Made by a program: the position numbers and the translations under genes. The notes below the pieces were generated by a model. It saw nothing but the letters and a program-made list of their open reading frames with translations, made no database searches and was not told where the DNA came from. From contig PASP01000011.1 of assembly GCA_002712005.1 (NCBI GenBank), forward strand, positions 95,483 through 159,482: 64,000 nucleotides of DNA. Reading direction: 5' to 3'. Origin of the DNA: Halobacteriovoraceae bacterium (lineage in GTDB: Bacteria > Bdellovibrionota > Bacteriovoracia > Bacteriovoracales > Bacteriovoracaceae). Below, piece by piece: positions 28,225 through 37,095 of the stretch (the first letter of the stretch is position 1; every line of letters begins with the position of its first letter).

Positions 28225-29025
28225 TCTTACACCTTTTTTACGATAGATTTTAAGAGCATATTTCATCGCTTTATAACTGATGATCATGGCGATTAATCCT
28301 ATTGCGAGAATATAACATAGACTTGATAAGTATGAAGTAATACTGAGAATCTTCTCTGCACTTAAGATCAGTCGAGTTTGTTTGACAAGATAGAAGAAGG
28401 GGTTGAGTCCTGATATTAAACCTGTGAAAAACTTCGGAAATACTGCAATTGGAAAATAAGCACCAGATGTAACGGAAAGCAATGTAGTTATAATTCCTGT
28501 TACAGAGCTTCCACGGCGAAAATGAATGTAAAGCGCACAATTGATCAGGCCCAGAGAAATAAAAAGTGGGAGGGCCATGATATTTAGCAAGAGAGCAAAT
28601 AAGAACTCGATAAATCCGAAAGAATAGTTAGAAATAATGAAGAGTATGAGAAGCTCAACAAATAAAAAGAGCCCACTATATAAGAGAGAACTTATTCCTT
28701 TATTTAAGATAATTCTGAAAAAAGGGGTCTTAGTATTTAAAAGGGTATCAAAAATCCCATTGCTAATAATAATTCGTGTATGTTGATTGAAAAAAACGAG
28801 AGCATCGCATGCGAGCCTTAAAGTCAGGTCTCCAATGATAATATACTCAAAAACATTCACATGATTAAGGTCTGTGAAAGTCTCGGAGAGGTTATAGGCT
28901 TTTGAAGCAAAAAATAGAAAGAGTATATTGAATATAATCGACAGGAATCTAAAGAGAATGATTTGATAAGATGAGAAATTATTTCTCCTTTCGAGAATGA
29001 AAAAAAGGATTAAGGAACTAAGCAT
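28207..29025 (-). CDS. ABC-2 type exporter permease
   Basis: 272 residues with six hydrophobic segments and a TRLILSAEKILS-type cytosolic turn, the layout of ABC-2 permeases. It overlaps its ATPase gene by 8 bp. Its stop overlaps the end of the giant gene by 18 bp in convergent orientation. The substrate is unknown; export of the nearby RiPP, or of a lipid or polysaccharide, are options. Confidence 0.8.
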   Translation of the reverse strand: MLSSLILFFILERRNNFSSYQIILFRFLSIIFNILFLFFASKAYNLSETFTDLNHVNVFEYIIIGDLTLRLACDALVFFNQHTRIIISNGIFDTLLNTKTPFFRIILNKGISSLLYSGLFLFVELLILFIISNYSFGFIEFLFALLLNIMALPLFISLGLINCALYIHFRRGSSVTGIITTLLSVTSGAYFPIAVFPKFFTGLISGLNPFFYLVKQTRLILSAEKILSITSYLSSLCYILAIGLIAMIISYKAMKYALKIYRKKGVRLKTLR

Positions 29026-29644
29026 TTTGAATTCCTTTTCCTGTTAGGAGAATCTTCGAATAGGTTTTCATAGAGTCTTGAATCTTATGATCAGTTACCC
29101 AAACGAGATGGTCCTGAGAGAGAGCTTCTAAAATTTCGGTGACCCTGTCTCTGTTTTTTTCATCCAAGCTTACAAAAGGTTCATCAAAGAGGTAAAAATG
29201 GGCGTCTTTAGTTAAGGCAATGGCAATGTTAATCAGCTGGCGCATTCCTGTCGAGCATTCACCATAGCGGGTAATCAAGGCTTGTTGAAAACTATCACTC
29301 TTATTTAATATCTGCATCCATAATAAATCTTCTCTATATTCTCTTTGATTCAGCTGAAAAAATAAGCGAAGAGTTTCCCTACCTGTAAGATTAGGAAAGG
29401 AGCATTCATTTTGAGTTTGAAGTAAAGATATTTGGTTTTCACTTAAGGGATGGCCCTTTACATGAATTTGACCGGAGTGAGCTTGAGCTAATCCTCCCAA
29501 AATTCTCAGAAGAGTAGTCTTACCTGATCCATTTTCTCCTATAAGATAGAAGAGCTCTGCACTAGGGCAATGAAAGGATAGATTTTCAAAGAGAAGTTCT
29601 TTCTGGTTTGGATAGCGGAAACTAAGATTTTCTATATTCAACAT
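29018..29644 (-). CDS. ABC transporter ATP-binding protein
   Basis: 208 residues, a single nucleotide-binding domain. Walker A is IGENGSGKTTLLRI. The signature region reads YGECSTGMRQL, where CSTGM replaces the usual LSGGQ, followed by Walker B YLFDEPFVSLDE and the H-loop WVTDHK. The short length resembles CcmA-type ATPases. It pairs with the permease downstream. The non-canonical signature suggests a divergent exporter; the substrate is not known. Confidence 0.88.
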   Translation of the reverse strand: MLNIENLSFRYPNQKELLFENLSFHCPSAELFYLIGENGSGKTTLLRILGGLAQAHSGQIHVKGHPLSENQISLLQTQNECSFPNLTGRETLRLFFQLNQREYREDLLWMQILNKSDSFQQALITRYGECSTGMRQLINIAIALTKDAHFYLFDEPFVSLDEKNRDRVTEILEALSQDHLVWVTDHKIQDSMKTYSKILLTGKGIQNA

Positions 29645-29678
29645 GAATAGGAACTCGTGAGTGTTAATAATTAAATAA

Positions 29679-29684
29679 ATTATA
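29679..29684 (-). promoter_or_regulatory. Extended -10 promoter of the ABC exporter genes
   Basis: TATAAT preceded by TGG (TGGTATAAT) on the minus strand; transcription would start about 28 nt before the ATG at 29644. The -35 (GTTTAT at 17 nt) is poor, as is common with extended -10 promoters. Confidence 0.5.
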
Positions 29685-30076
29685 CCACTTAATAGAATGG
29701 AATAAACTCTGTCATGTTAGTGTCAATGAGTTGAAGTGCTGGTTAGATTTTGACACTGATGTTTGAAGTGGTGACAGGTTGTGAAAGGACAGTGTTGATC
29801 GGCCTTTTCCTCATTTAAGGTATTTACTTCGGCCCGAATAATCTTATTTAAATCTCTTATAAAATTCTTCTTTTCTCTAAACGTTGGAAATAGTTAGGTG
29901 ATAGAAAAAGCAAGAAGCAATCATTTTTTTTGAGGTCGATAAATTGACCTACAAATTCCCAAAATGCACCTAGCTAAGCTCAAGTAATCATAAGGGAGAT
30001 GGTCAATACGACTATACATAAACCTTATAGACTACCTATCCATGGGGACTTAGAGCATTTTAGCGTATGAAAAAAG

Positions 30077-30093
30077 TTGGCACGGTATGTGCT
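30077..30093 (+). promoter_or_regulatory. Sigma54-type promoter
   Basis: TTGGCACGGTATGTGCT: the -24 element TTGGCAC is perfect, GG and GC are 12 bp apart as required, and the -12 element (TGTGCT) is close to TTGCT. Transcription would begin near 30104, about 77 nt before the gene at 30181. Confidence 0.6.
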
Positions 30094-30180
30094 TTATATA
30101 AACGCAAGACAGGTCAGGAAGACTAGTCGATGAAGTATCATGGAAGATGCGCAAGAAATAGAGAAGAAAGGAGCCCATGG

Positions 30181-30537
30181 ATGAAGCTTACTATTCGCAA
30201 AAGTTCTCAAAGGAAGTACTTGATTGCAATAGCTGTCTTTTTCATCTCTCTCTCCAACAACTCTTTGGCAACCTCATTGGAATCAAGTAGCAAATGCCGT
30301 ACTCATTTTAAAGGTACGGTTGTGAAGGTAACTGAATCAGGTGCTCCTTTCTCTATTCAAAATCAAAAACAAAAAGTCACTTTTGAAGTGGGTGAAGACT
30401 TAGGATCTCAGGAAGAGGTCAAATCAAGTTATTCGCTTAACTTAATAAAAGGTGGACCCTATAAATTTAAAGAGGGGAGTGAATACGAAGTCTATGCCGA
30501 TTCGGGATATCTTTGTCATTCAAAAGCCTCAAATTAA
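30181..30537 (+). CDS. Small exported protein, unknown
   Basis: 118 residues from ATG 30181, which has AGGAG upstream (an in-frame ATG at 30130 has none). A signal peptide (about residues 1-32) precedes a mature part with two Cys (KCRTHF and GYLCHS) likely forming one disulfide, and beta-like GTVVKVTESG and GSEYEVYADSG segments. It may be a small beta-barrel (OB-like) domain. The sigma54-type promoter upstream implies conditional expression. Confidence 0.6.
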   Translation: MKLTIRKSSQRKYLIAIAVFFISLSNNSLATSLESSSKCRTHFKGTVVKVTESGAPFSIQNQKQKVTFEVGEDLGSQEEVKSSYSLNLIKGGPYKFKEGSEYEVYADSGYLCHSKASN

Positions 30538-30593
30538 ATTGCCTAATGCTTCCCAACTTAGGATGAGATGGGAGAAGAAAACAAGGATGTTTT

Positions 30594-31406
30594 ATGAAAG
30601 CAAAGGCCATATTTTTAATCCTAGGAGTAATCCTAGGATTAAAAACTTCTTATGCTTATCAATTCACTGAAGATTTTGTAAACGGCATCTACTGGCGAAA
30701 TTTCCCCATTACAATGAAAACTTTTGTGGATACGGCTTCGGAAGGTTCAGTGCTATCACAACTGATTAGTGAAGCAGAACAGGAATGGGAAAATAGCACG
30801 GGAACAGATATTTGGAGTTTTCCCGACTCTTATGAAGTTTCAAATTCTTACTCAGGAAATTATATTCGCTGGTCTAATAATTTCGCAGAGGAAACAGGAT
30901 ATAGTCCTATTTCTACCTTAGCCGTTACCATTCGATATCGTGTCGGTACCTACTTTACCCAAACTGAAATTATATTAAATGGAGAAAATGCCAAATTACG
31001 GGCGAATCAAAACGGAATACTCTATCAAACGATTCTTCATGAACTTGGTCATACTATAGGAATTGATCACTCTGAATATACATCTGCCGTTATGTACGCA
31101 TCCCTTCAAGGAATTGATCGTCTCTCCTTTGATGATCAGGAAGCTATTCTCGCCTTGATGGATCAAACAGTTGAGAGACAGGAAACAGGTTATATTTCAG
31201 CCTTAGCAACAGAGACACGAACGGATAAAAATGCTCTTGCTTGTGGGTCGGTTGCATTCATTAATTCTGATGACAACAATGACGGCCCTGGAAATGGAGC
31301 TTTAACCGTTGTCTTTGGCTTCCTATTAACCTTGCTTTTTAGTCAATTAACCTCCACGAAGGCGACCGGTAGGCAAAAATTGCCGATTCTTATCTCAAGG
31401 GACTGA
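30594..31406 (+). CDS. Matrixin-like zinc metalloprotease with C-terminal Cys-TM sorting tail
   Basis: 270 residues. Signal peptide (AIFLILGVILGLKTSYA). The zinc site is HELGHTIGIDH (His149, Glu150, His153, His159), followed by SAVMYASL, a Met-turn, as in metzincins of the M10 type. The C-terminus has ACGSV (Cys217), an acidic Gly/Asn spacer, a hydrophobic helix (about 237-251) and a short basic end, a sorting-signal layout like that of the giant C25 protein. It is an exported protease, plausibly anchored at the cell surface. RBS AAGGA. Confidence 0.85.
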   Translation: MKAKAIFLILGVILGLKTSYAYQFTEDFVNGIYWRNFPITMKTFVDTASEGSVLSQLISEAEQEWENSTGTDIWSFPDSYEVSNSYSGNYIRWSNNFAEETGYSPISTLAVTIRYRVGTYFTQTEIILNGENAKLRANQNGILYQTILHELGHTIGIDHSEYTSAVMYASLQGIDRLSFDDQEAILALMDQTVERQETGYISALATETRTDKNALACGSVAFINSDDNNDGPGNGALTVVFGFLLTLLFSQLTSTKATGRQKLPILISRD

Positions 31407-31444
31407 GCAATTGATCTCTGACTCTCTTTTTACGAAAAGAGAGT

Positions 31445-31954
31445 ATGAAGAAGCTCGATCTTTTTGATTCTGATGATTCAAATGAAGTATCAGAAATCTA
31501 TGATGAACACTATATTCTCTACATCCAATGGTCAGAAAAACTCGACCCAGCCTTTATTCGTTTTGCTGCAGAATTTAAGAAGTTTAAAATTAACTTAATT
31601 CCTATCAAAGCCAATGAGTTAGATTACTTCTTAGAAAAAAGGCAGATTCCAGTTATCTTGATGACTCCAAGCTTGGGTGAATATCAAAAATATAAATCCG
31701 TCCGTAAGAAGTGTTTTGATTTCTATGTTAAAAATAGAAAAATTAAACTCTTTCATCTCAGTTCTTTTTCAATGGATCATGACTTTATATCTTCATCAAG
31801 AAGAAGGTCATATGTTCACATTCCTTTACCGATTGAATTCAGTAAGGCTACACTATTAGTACTTTCTCATTATCTTGAAGATGTGGAAGGCGATAAAAAA
31901 TGGCCAGGTGGTAAGCGATCAAAGCTTCCATCATTGGGTAGCTCTGAAGCTTAA
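31445..31954 (+). CDS. Hypothetical cytosolic protein
   Basis: 169 residues, no signal peptide or membrane segment. An acidic N-terminus (LFDSDDSNEVSE) is followed by alternating strands and helices (HYILYIQWSEKL, QIPVILMTP, IKLFHLSSFS), a Rossmann/receiver-like flavour, and a basic SRRRS patch before a disordered tail. Not recognised. It is followed 12 bp later by another unknown gene, so the two are probably co-transcribed. Confidence 0.6.
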   Translation: MKKLDLFDSDDSNEVSEIYDEHYILYIQWSEKLDPAFIRFAAEFKKFKINLIPIKANELDYFLEKRQIPVILMTPSLGEYQKYKSVRKKCFDFYVKNRKIKLFHLSSFSMDHDFISSSRRRSYVHIPLPIEFSKATLLVLSHYLEDVEGDKKWPGGKRSKLPSLGSSEA

Positions 31955-31966
31955 TAAGGAATAGCG

Positions 31967-32446
31967 ATGAATCTCACAAAAGCTCATAAACAGTCTCTCA
32001 TTATGTTGACTATATTAAGAGTAGACGCTCAAAGGCTTTATGAAAGAATTAAATATCGTGAACCCGAATATATGCACTACTTTTCTGCAAAGAGAACTCG
32101 TGACCATTTTCCAAATATTTTCAAAAATAAATATCGTTCGGTTACGATCGATGATCTCAAACTTTGCGGAGAAGAGGTCATAATAGGATTAGATCAATTT
32201 TATACAGCTGCTGATGAAATGGAATGGTATCTTATGGTGACAGAGGACATGCCTGGTACAGTTCAGGAGCGAGTCACACATATGATTAAAGAAATTGATG
32301 AAGCCTATGATATTTTACAGCTCTATATCAATGCCGAACTTGATAATTATCGACCTCAAAGAAATTATGATCAACAAGAGCCAGAAGAGGATATCTTTCA
32401 AGAAAACGATGAGGAGTCTCCAGACTTCGAAGATCTCGATTCTTAA
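31967..32446 (+). CDS. Hypothetical helical protein with acidic tail
   Basis: 159 residues, mostly helical, ending in a strongly acidic low-complexity tail (about residues 133-159, rich in Glu and Asp). AAGGA precedes the ATG. No known domain is recognised. The acidic tail may mediate protein binding or mimic nucleic acid, but this is a guess. Confidence 0.6.
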   Translation: MNLTKAHKQSLIMLTILRVDAQRLYERIKYREPEYMHYFSAKRTRDHFPNIFKNKYRSVTIDDLKLCGEEVIIGLDQFYTAADEMEWYLMVTEDMPGTVQERVTHMIKEIDEAYDILQLYINAELDNYRPQRNYDQQEPEEDIFQENDEESPDFEDLDS

Positions 32447-32521
32447 ATCTAAAAAAATAAGAGAGCTTTAGTCAATTAAAGGGAAGCTTGTTCCTTAGAT
32501 TTGGTTTTCTGTGCTTCACGC

Positions 32522-32527
32522 TATAAT
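32522..32527 (+). promoter_or_regulatory. -10 box TATAAT, leaderless arrangement
   Basis: A consensus TATAAT ends six bases before the ATG at 32534; TTGGTT at 32501-32506 is a possible -35 with 15-nt spacing. There is no Shine-Dalgarno. Confidence 0.5.
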
Positions 32528-32533
32528 AGAGTT

Positions 32534-33232
32534 ATGAAATTATGGATATCTATAGCTTTATTTTCATTTTTCTTTCTCACGAATTCAGGTTTCGCTGCGA
32601 GCTCAAAAGTTAAAAAAAGTAATGGGATTTTTTCGGGAAGAATATCTCGTATTAATGAGAAAGCGAGTCTTCTGCGATTGAAGGTCGACTTTGCGAATAT
32701 GAAGTACTTGAATAAGAAAGATAAAGTCGAATTTTGGGATGAGAGGGGTTCCGATATTCGATGCAAAGCTTATATCATCGGGAAGTCCAATAATTATCTT
32801 CTCATGAAGGTGCCCGAATTTGATTACTGCAAGAGATTCATATTTATTTCTGAGGGAGCCTACGTTCAGCTATTCAGTCAGGATCTTATAAATAATCTTT
32901 CGATGGGAAAGGAATTGGTGGACATTCTCTTAAAGAAGAAAATGGCGATAAGCAGCAAGCTTTTGAGAAATAAAAAGAGTCTGGATAGCCATATCGAAAG
33001 AGTTAACGCGATTAATCTAAGATATAAAGTTTTACGCGATAAGTTGGAAGCAGAGTGGCGAGAAGATCTTGCTTCACTTGAAGAAGATCGACTAACTTCA
33101 TTTAGAAATCACAAAGACCTCGAGGGGCAACTCCTTGAAATTGATGATAAATTGGAAAAGTATCGTATCGAAGATAAGAACCTTAAAGAGGATCGATGGG
33201 CCCTCGATCCGAGGCTATATTTTAGTAAATAG
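32534..33232 (+). CDS. Exported coiled-coil protein, unknown
   Basis: 232 residues from ATG 32534: signal peptide (about 1-21, ending SGFAAS), a beta-rich segment (GIFSGRISRINEKASLLRLK, two Cys later) that could be a small OB/SH3-like domain, then about 100 residues of charged coiled coil. An upstream start at 32501 would disrupt the signal peptide. The layout resembles periplasmic scaffolding proteins; no named family is recognised. Confidence 0.65.
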   Translation: MKLWISIALFSFFFLTNSGFAASSKVKKSNGIFSGRISRINEKASLLRLKVDFANMKYLNKKDKVEFWDERGSDIRCKAYIIGKSNNYLLMKVPEFDYCKRFIFISEGAYVQLFSQDLINNLSMGKELVDILLKKKMAISSKLLRNKKSLDSHIERVNAINLRYKVLRDKLEAEWREDLASLEEDRLTSFRNHKDLEGQLLEIDDKLEKYRIEDKNLKEDRWALDPRLYFSK

Positions 33233-33305
33233 ACACATCGTGCGATTATTCTCTAAAACCTACCTTTTTCTTCAAATTTTGTTTCATTTCTATTAGTGTA
33301 GTGTG

Positions 33306-33320
33306 ACTTAAACTTTAAGT
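33306..33320. promoter_or_regulatory. 15-nt perfect palindrome, possible operator
   Basis: ACTTAAA-C-TTTAAGT lies 30 nt before the start of the solute-binding protein gene. The symmetry and place suit a dimeric repressor site. AT-rich palindromes can occur by chance. Confidence 0.4.
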
Positions 33321-33350
33321 TTACCGAACCTATGCTAAAGGAAATCCTTC

Positions 33351-35000
33351 ATGTTGAAGCTTGAAAAATTTCATGTAGTTACACTTTGTTTCATTTCTCT
33401 TCTCTTTTTCAGTTCTTGTGAAAAAGAAGGCAATGGCAGCTCAACGGCAAATACATTTACTTACAACTTTTCCTCTCAACCAACGACGCTCAATGCTCTA
33501 TCTTCAACCGATAATTATGCCACTCTTGTTCAAGAATGGGTGATTGAAGGTTTAGCCTATAGGGACTCTGACACTTATGAGTGGAAGCCTGCGCTTGCGA
33601 CTTCATGGGAAATTTCAGAAGACGGTCTTACATTTACTTTTAATTTAAGAGAAGGCGTAAAGTGGCATGATGGTAAGCCCTTAACAGCGGAAGATATCAA
33701 GTTCACTTTCGATGCTCTTACGGATAAAGATAATAAGTATAATACAGCGACTAAAAAGCCTTATCTTGAAAATATTGAAAGCTGTACTATTTTAGCTCCC
33801 AATAAAATTCAATTTAAAGCTAAGAAGAAGTACTTTGGAAACTTTGATGTCGTTGCCGGTGGAATCATTAGAGTTGTTCCCAAGCATCTCTACGAGAATC
33901 CTTCAGAAGATCAAGAGAAAGAATTAAATAAGACTCTTGTTGGAACAGGACCTTATAAATTTGTTAAGTGGAGAAAAGGTAACTCAATTCACCTTGAGAA
34001 AAATGAGAATTGGTGGGGGAATGAAGTTTATCCAGAAATGTATAATTTTGAAAAAATTCGTATCCGCTTTATTAAAGATAGTAGTGTAGCCCTTCAAAGG
34101 CATGAAAAAGGTGATATCGACTACTTACCAATGAGCCCAGAAGAGTTCACTAAGAAAACAGATGGAAAGAAATGGGGCAAAGAAGTTTTCAAAGTAAAGT
34201 ATGAAAACTCGGCTCCAAAGAATTATGGATTTATTGGTTGGAACTTAAAGAACCCTCTTTTTAAAGACAGAGAAATTCGTGTGGCCTTAAATAAGTTAGT
34301 GGATCGTCAAAAGATGATTGATAAATTTACTTATGGTCTAAGTCTTCCTGCAACAGGTCCTTGGTATCGTCAGTCTGAATATGCAGACCCTAATGTAAAA
34401 CCCATTATGTTTGATTCAAAAGGAGCACTTCAACTTCTAAGAAAGAACGGGCGGAAGGACACGGATGGTGATCAGATCCTTGATAAGATGATTGATGGAA
34501 AGAAGACTCCATTTAAATTTACTCTTCTTAATCCCAATAAAGAATTCAACAAGTATCTGGTTATTTTTCAACAAGATGCTAAGAAAGTGGGAATTGATGT
34601 AGATATTAAGGTGATTGAGTGGAACACCTTTATCTCACTTCTTAATGAAAGAAACTTTGATTCTGTAATTCTAGCTTGGAGTGCAGGTTCGGTAGATATG
34701 GACCCTAAGCAAATTTGGCACTCTGAATCTATTGATAATGGTGGTTCGAACTTCATTAGCTACAGTAACCCAAGAGTTGATGAGCTGATTGAAAAGGCGA
34801 GAACTGAATTGGATAAAGAGAAGAGAATTCCTATGATGCAAGAAGTGTATCGTGAAATTGCACATGATGCTCCTTATGTATTCTTATTCAATGCTCAATA
34901 TGGTTTCTACGGTCATCGTAAGAATGTTGAGCGTCCAAAAGATACTTTTAATTATGAAGTTGGGATTAAGCATTGGAGCTTAAAGCAACCAGGTAAGTAA
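33351..35000 (+). CDS. Peptide/oligopeptide ABC transporter substrate-binding lipoprotein (SBP family 5, YejA/OppA-like)
   Basis: 549 residues. Lipoprotein signal with Cys23 (LFFSSC). The family-5 signature is clear: FNLREGVKWHDGKPLTAEDIKFTFDAL, then GTGPYKFVKW, and EIRVALNKLVDRQKMI. It binds peptides outside the inner membrane and delivers them to the permeases encoded next. Because those are YejB/YejE-like, this is probably the YejA counterpart, somewhat shorter than enterobacterial YejA. AAAGGA precedes the ATG. Confidence 0.9.
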   Translation: MLKLEKFHVVTLCFISLLFFSSCEKEGNGSSTANTFTYNFSSQPTTLNALSSTDNYATLVQEWVIEGLAYRDSDTYEWKPALATSWEISEDGLTFTFNLREGVKWHDGKPLTAEDIKFTFDALTDKDNKYNTATKKPYLENIESCTILAPNKIQFKAKKKYFGNFDVVAGGIIRVVPKHLYENPSEDQEKELNKTLVGTGPYKFVKWRKGNSIHLEKNENWWGNEVYPEMYNFEKIRIRFIKDSSVALQRHEKGDIDYLPMSPEEFTKKTDGKKWGKEVFKVKYENSAPKNYGFIGWNLKNPLFKDREIRVALNKLVDRQKMIDKFTYGLSLPATGPWYRQSEYADPNVKPIMFDSKGALQLLRKNGRKDTDGDQILDKMIDGKKTPFKFTLLNPNKEFNKYLVIFQQDAKKVGIDVDIKVIEWNTFISLLNERNFDSVILAWSAGSVDMDPKQIWHSESIDNGGSNFISYSNPRVDELIEKARTELDKEKRIPMMQEVYREIAHDAPYVFLFNAQYGFYGHRKNVERPKDTFNYEVGIKHWSLKQPGK

Positions 35001-35045
35001 TTAAAAAACATTAAATATTCGCGCTCAGCCTAGAAGGAGTTGCAG

Positions 35046-36068
35046 TTGTTACAGTACATTTTAAGAAGGCTCTTGTTGATGATACCCACCCTTTTTGGGG
35101 TGACGATTATTGTCTTTATTATTATTAACCTTGCTCCCGGGTCACCTGTGGAGCAAAAACTTCAGCAACTCCAATTTGCTGGGGCTATGGGCAGTGGGGA
35201 TACGGGTGGCGATTCAGCCGTAGTATCTGAAGAGGTCGTTGAGGCCCTTAAGAAGCAATATGGATTTGATAAGCCCATCCATATTCGTTACTTCATCTGG
35301 CTTAAGAACTTGGCCACTCTTGATTTTGGAGAGTCATTTACATATGAAGAGCCGGTTACGGATGTTATCTTCAGTAAGTTTCCCGTCTCCCTTCAATTTG
35401 GATTTGCCTCTCTCTTTCTTTCCTATCTGATTTGTATTCCCCTAGGTGTCCTTAAGGCCATTTATGATGGAACGAAATTTGATTATGCGAGTAGTTTCAT
35501 GATCATGGGAATGTACTCCATTCCAGGTTTTATGTTAGGGATTCTTCTTATAGTTTTCTTTGCTGGTGGTCAGTTCTTTGATTGGTTTCCCGCTGGAGAC
35601 CTTTACTCTGATGACTATTGGGACTATGGCTTCTGGGGTAGGGTTGCAGATCGACTGCACCATTTTATTCTTCCTTGTATTTCCTACATGATTAGTCAAT
35701 TCACCGTTTTGACGATGCTACAGAAGAACTCATTACTTGAAGAAATTAAAAAAGATTATATCAGAACAGCTCGTGCTAAAGGTCTTCCCGAAAAGACTGT
35801 TTATCTCAAGCATGCTCTTCGAAACGCTCTTATTCCCATTGTAACGGGGATTGGTGGTTTTCTCTCTATTTTCTTTGCCGGGTCTCTTCTTATAGAAACG
35901 ATCTTCAACCTCGATGGTATTGGGTTGCTGGGATATCGTTCTGTATTAGAGCGTGATTATAATGTGATTATGGGACTGACTTTCATTCAGTCTATTTTGA
36001 TGCTCCTAGGGAATTTAATTAGTGACCTAGCATACGTACTCGTTGACCCAAGGATTGATTTCAAATGA
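35046..36068 (+). CDS. yejB: YejB-like peptide ABC transporter permease
   Basis: 340 residues from a TTG at 35046, chosen because AAGGAG ends six bases upstream; an in-frame TTG at 35040 is too close. LRRLLLMIPTLFGVTIIVF and PGSPVEQKLQQLQF resemble YejB, as do the long periplasmic insert, the EAA loop TARAKGLPEKTVYLKHALRNALIP, GSLLIETIFNLDGIGLLGY and the VDPRIDF end. It forms the inner-membrane channel with YejE. It overlaps yejE by 4 bp. Confidence 0.88.
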   Translation: MLQYILRRLLLMIPTLFGVTIIVFIIINLAPGSPVEQKLQQLQFAGAMGSGDTGGDSAVVSEEVVEALKKQYGFDKPIHIRYFIWLKNLATLDFGESFTYEEPVTDVIFSKFPVSLQFGFASLFLSYLICIPLGVLKAIYDGTKFDYASSFMIMGMYSIPGFMLGILLIVFFAGGQFFDWFPAGDLYSDDYWDYGFWGRVADRLHHFILPCISYMISQFTVLTMLQKNSLLEEIKKDYIRTARAKGLPEKTVYLKHALRNALIPIVTGIGGFLSIFFAGSLLIETIFNLDGIGLLGYRSVLERDYNVIMGLTFIQSILMLLGNLISDLAYVLVDPRIDFK

Positions 36069-37084
36069 TCGAAAAACTAATAAGTAACGAACTGACACTT
36101 AAGAGATGGAGAAGATTCAAGGCTGGAAGATCAGCTTTCTTGTCCGCAATAATCTTCTTGTCCATGGTAGTGATGACATTCATTGCACCCATGCTTGCCA
36201 ATAATAAGCCTCTTTACCTTTCTTATAAGAGTAAGTCTTATTTTCCTGTATTTAACGACTATCATCCAAAGCAGTTTGGTCTAAAGAATACTCTTGTTGT
36301 TAATTATAAGAAATTAAAACTAGCTGAAGAGGATACCGTGATCTGGCCAATCATTAAATGGGACCCATTGAGCTCAAACTCTGAGGTTTATTCTTATCCC
36401 TCTCCGCCAACAGCTTCTAATATTATGGGGACTGATGAATCGGGTAGGGATGTATTTTCTCGTATTCTTTATGGATTTAAGTATTCTATTAGTTACGCGT
36501 TCCTCGTTTGGTTTCTCAGTTTAATTCTAGGAATCATCTTTGGTGGAACTATGGGTTACTTTGGTGGAACATTCGATATGATAGGTCAAAGAATTGTGGA
36601 AATTTTTAGTACGATTCCCATGTTCTTTCTTCTGCTTATTTTAATCTCGATCTTTACGCCGAGTATGCTTCTACTTGTCACGATTTCATCTGCTTTTGGG
36701 TGGGTAGCGATAAGTTATTATGTACGAGCTGAATTTTTAAAAAATAGAAAGCGCGAATTTGTTGAGGCTGCTCGCTCAATGGGAGCAAAGAGTAGCACTA
36801 TTATATTCAAGCATATTCTACCCAACTCATTAGTGCCTATTATCACTTTTGCACCCTTTGTAATTTCAAGTCATGTTATTTCTCTCTCTATGCTTGATTA
36901 CCTAGGTTTTGGACTTCCTGTTCCAACACCTTCTTGGGGAGAATTATTATCACAAGCACAAAAGCACTTTACAGTGGCCTGGTGGTTGGCCGTTTATCCA
37001 TCTGCAGCTCTCTTTGTAACTCTAACTCTACTTAATTTAATTGGAGAAGGGGTAAGAGATGCAATGGATCCCAATATGAATTAA
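36065..37084 (+). CDS. yejE: YejE-like peptide ABC transporter permease
   Basis: 339 residues. RWRRFKAGRSAFLSA and ANNKPLYLSYKSKSYFPVF match YejE's N-terminus. The EAA motif is EAARSMGAKSSTIIFKHILPNSLVPI, and PSWGELLSQAQKHF is typical for the family. The E. coli locus has an ATPase gene (yejF) next; here a riboswitch and btu genes follow, so the ATPase must be encoded elsewhere. Translation is coupled to yejB through ATGA. Confidence 0.88.
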   Translation: MIEKLISNELTLKRWRRFKAGRSAFLSAIIFLSMVVMTFIAPMLANNKPLYLSYKSKSYFPVFNDYHPKQFGLKNTLVVNYKKLKLAEEDTVIWPIIKWDPLSSNSEVYSYPSPPTASNIMGTDESGRDVFSRILYGFKYSISYAFLVWFLSLILGIIFGGTMGYFGGTFDMIGQRIVEIFSTIPMFFLLLILISIFTPSMLLLVTISSAFGWVAISYYVRAEFLKNRKREFVEAARSMGAKSSTIIFKHILPNSLVPIITFAPFVISSHVISLSMLDYLGFGLPVPTPSWGELLSQAQKHFTVAWWLAVYPSAALFVTLTLLNLIGEGVRDAMDPNMN

Positions 37085-37095
37085 ATCAAGTAACG

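Larger units (their letters stand above)
29645..30180. other. 536-bp intergenic region with several candidate control sites
   Basis: No convincing ORF. It holds an extended -10 promoter facing the ABC genes, an 8-bp inverted repeat at 29719-29757 (AGTGTCAA / TTGACACT), a smaller one at 29933-29950 (AGGTC / GACCT), and a sigma54-type promoter at 30077-30093 facing the downstream exported protein. The length and repeats suggest room for an enhancer-binding protein; a small RNA is possible but not shown. Confidence 0.4.
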
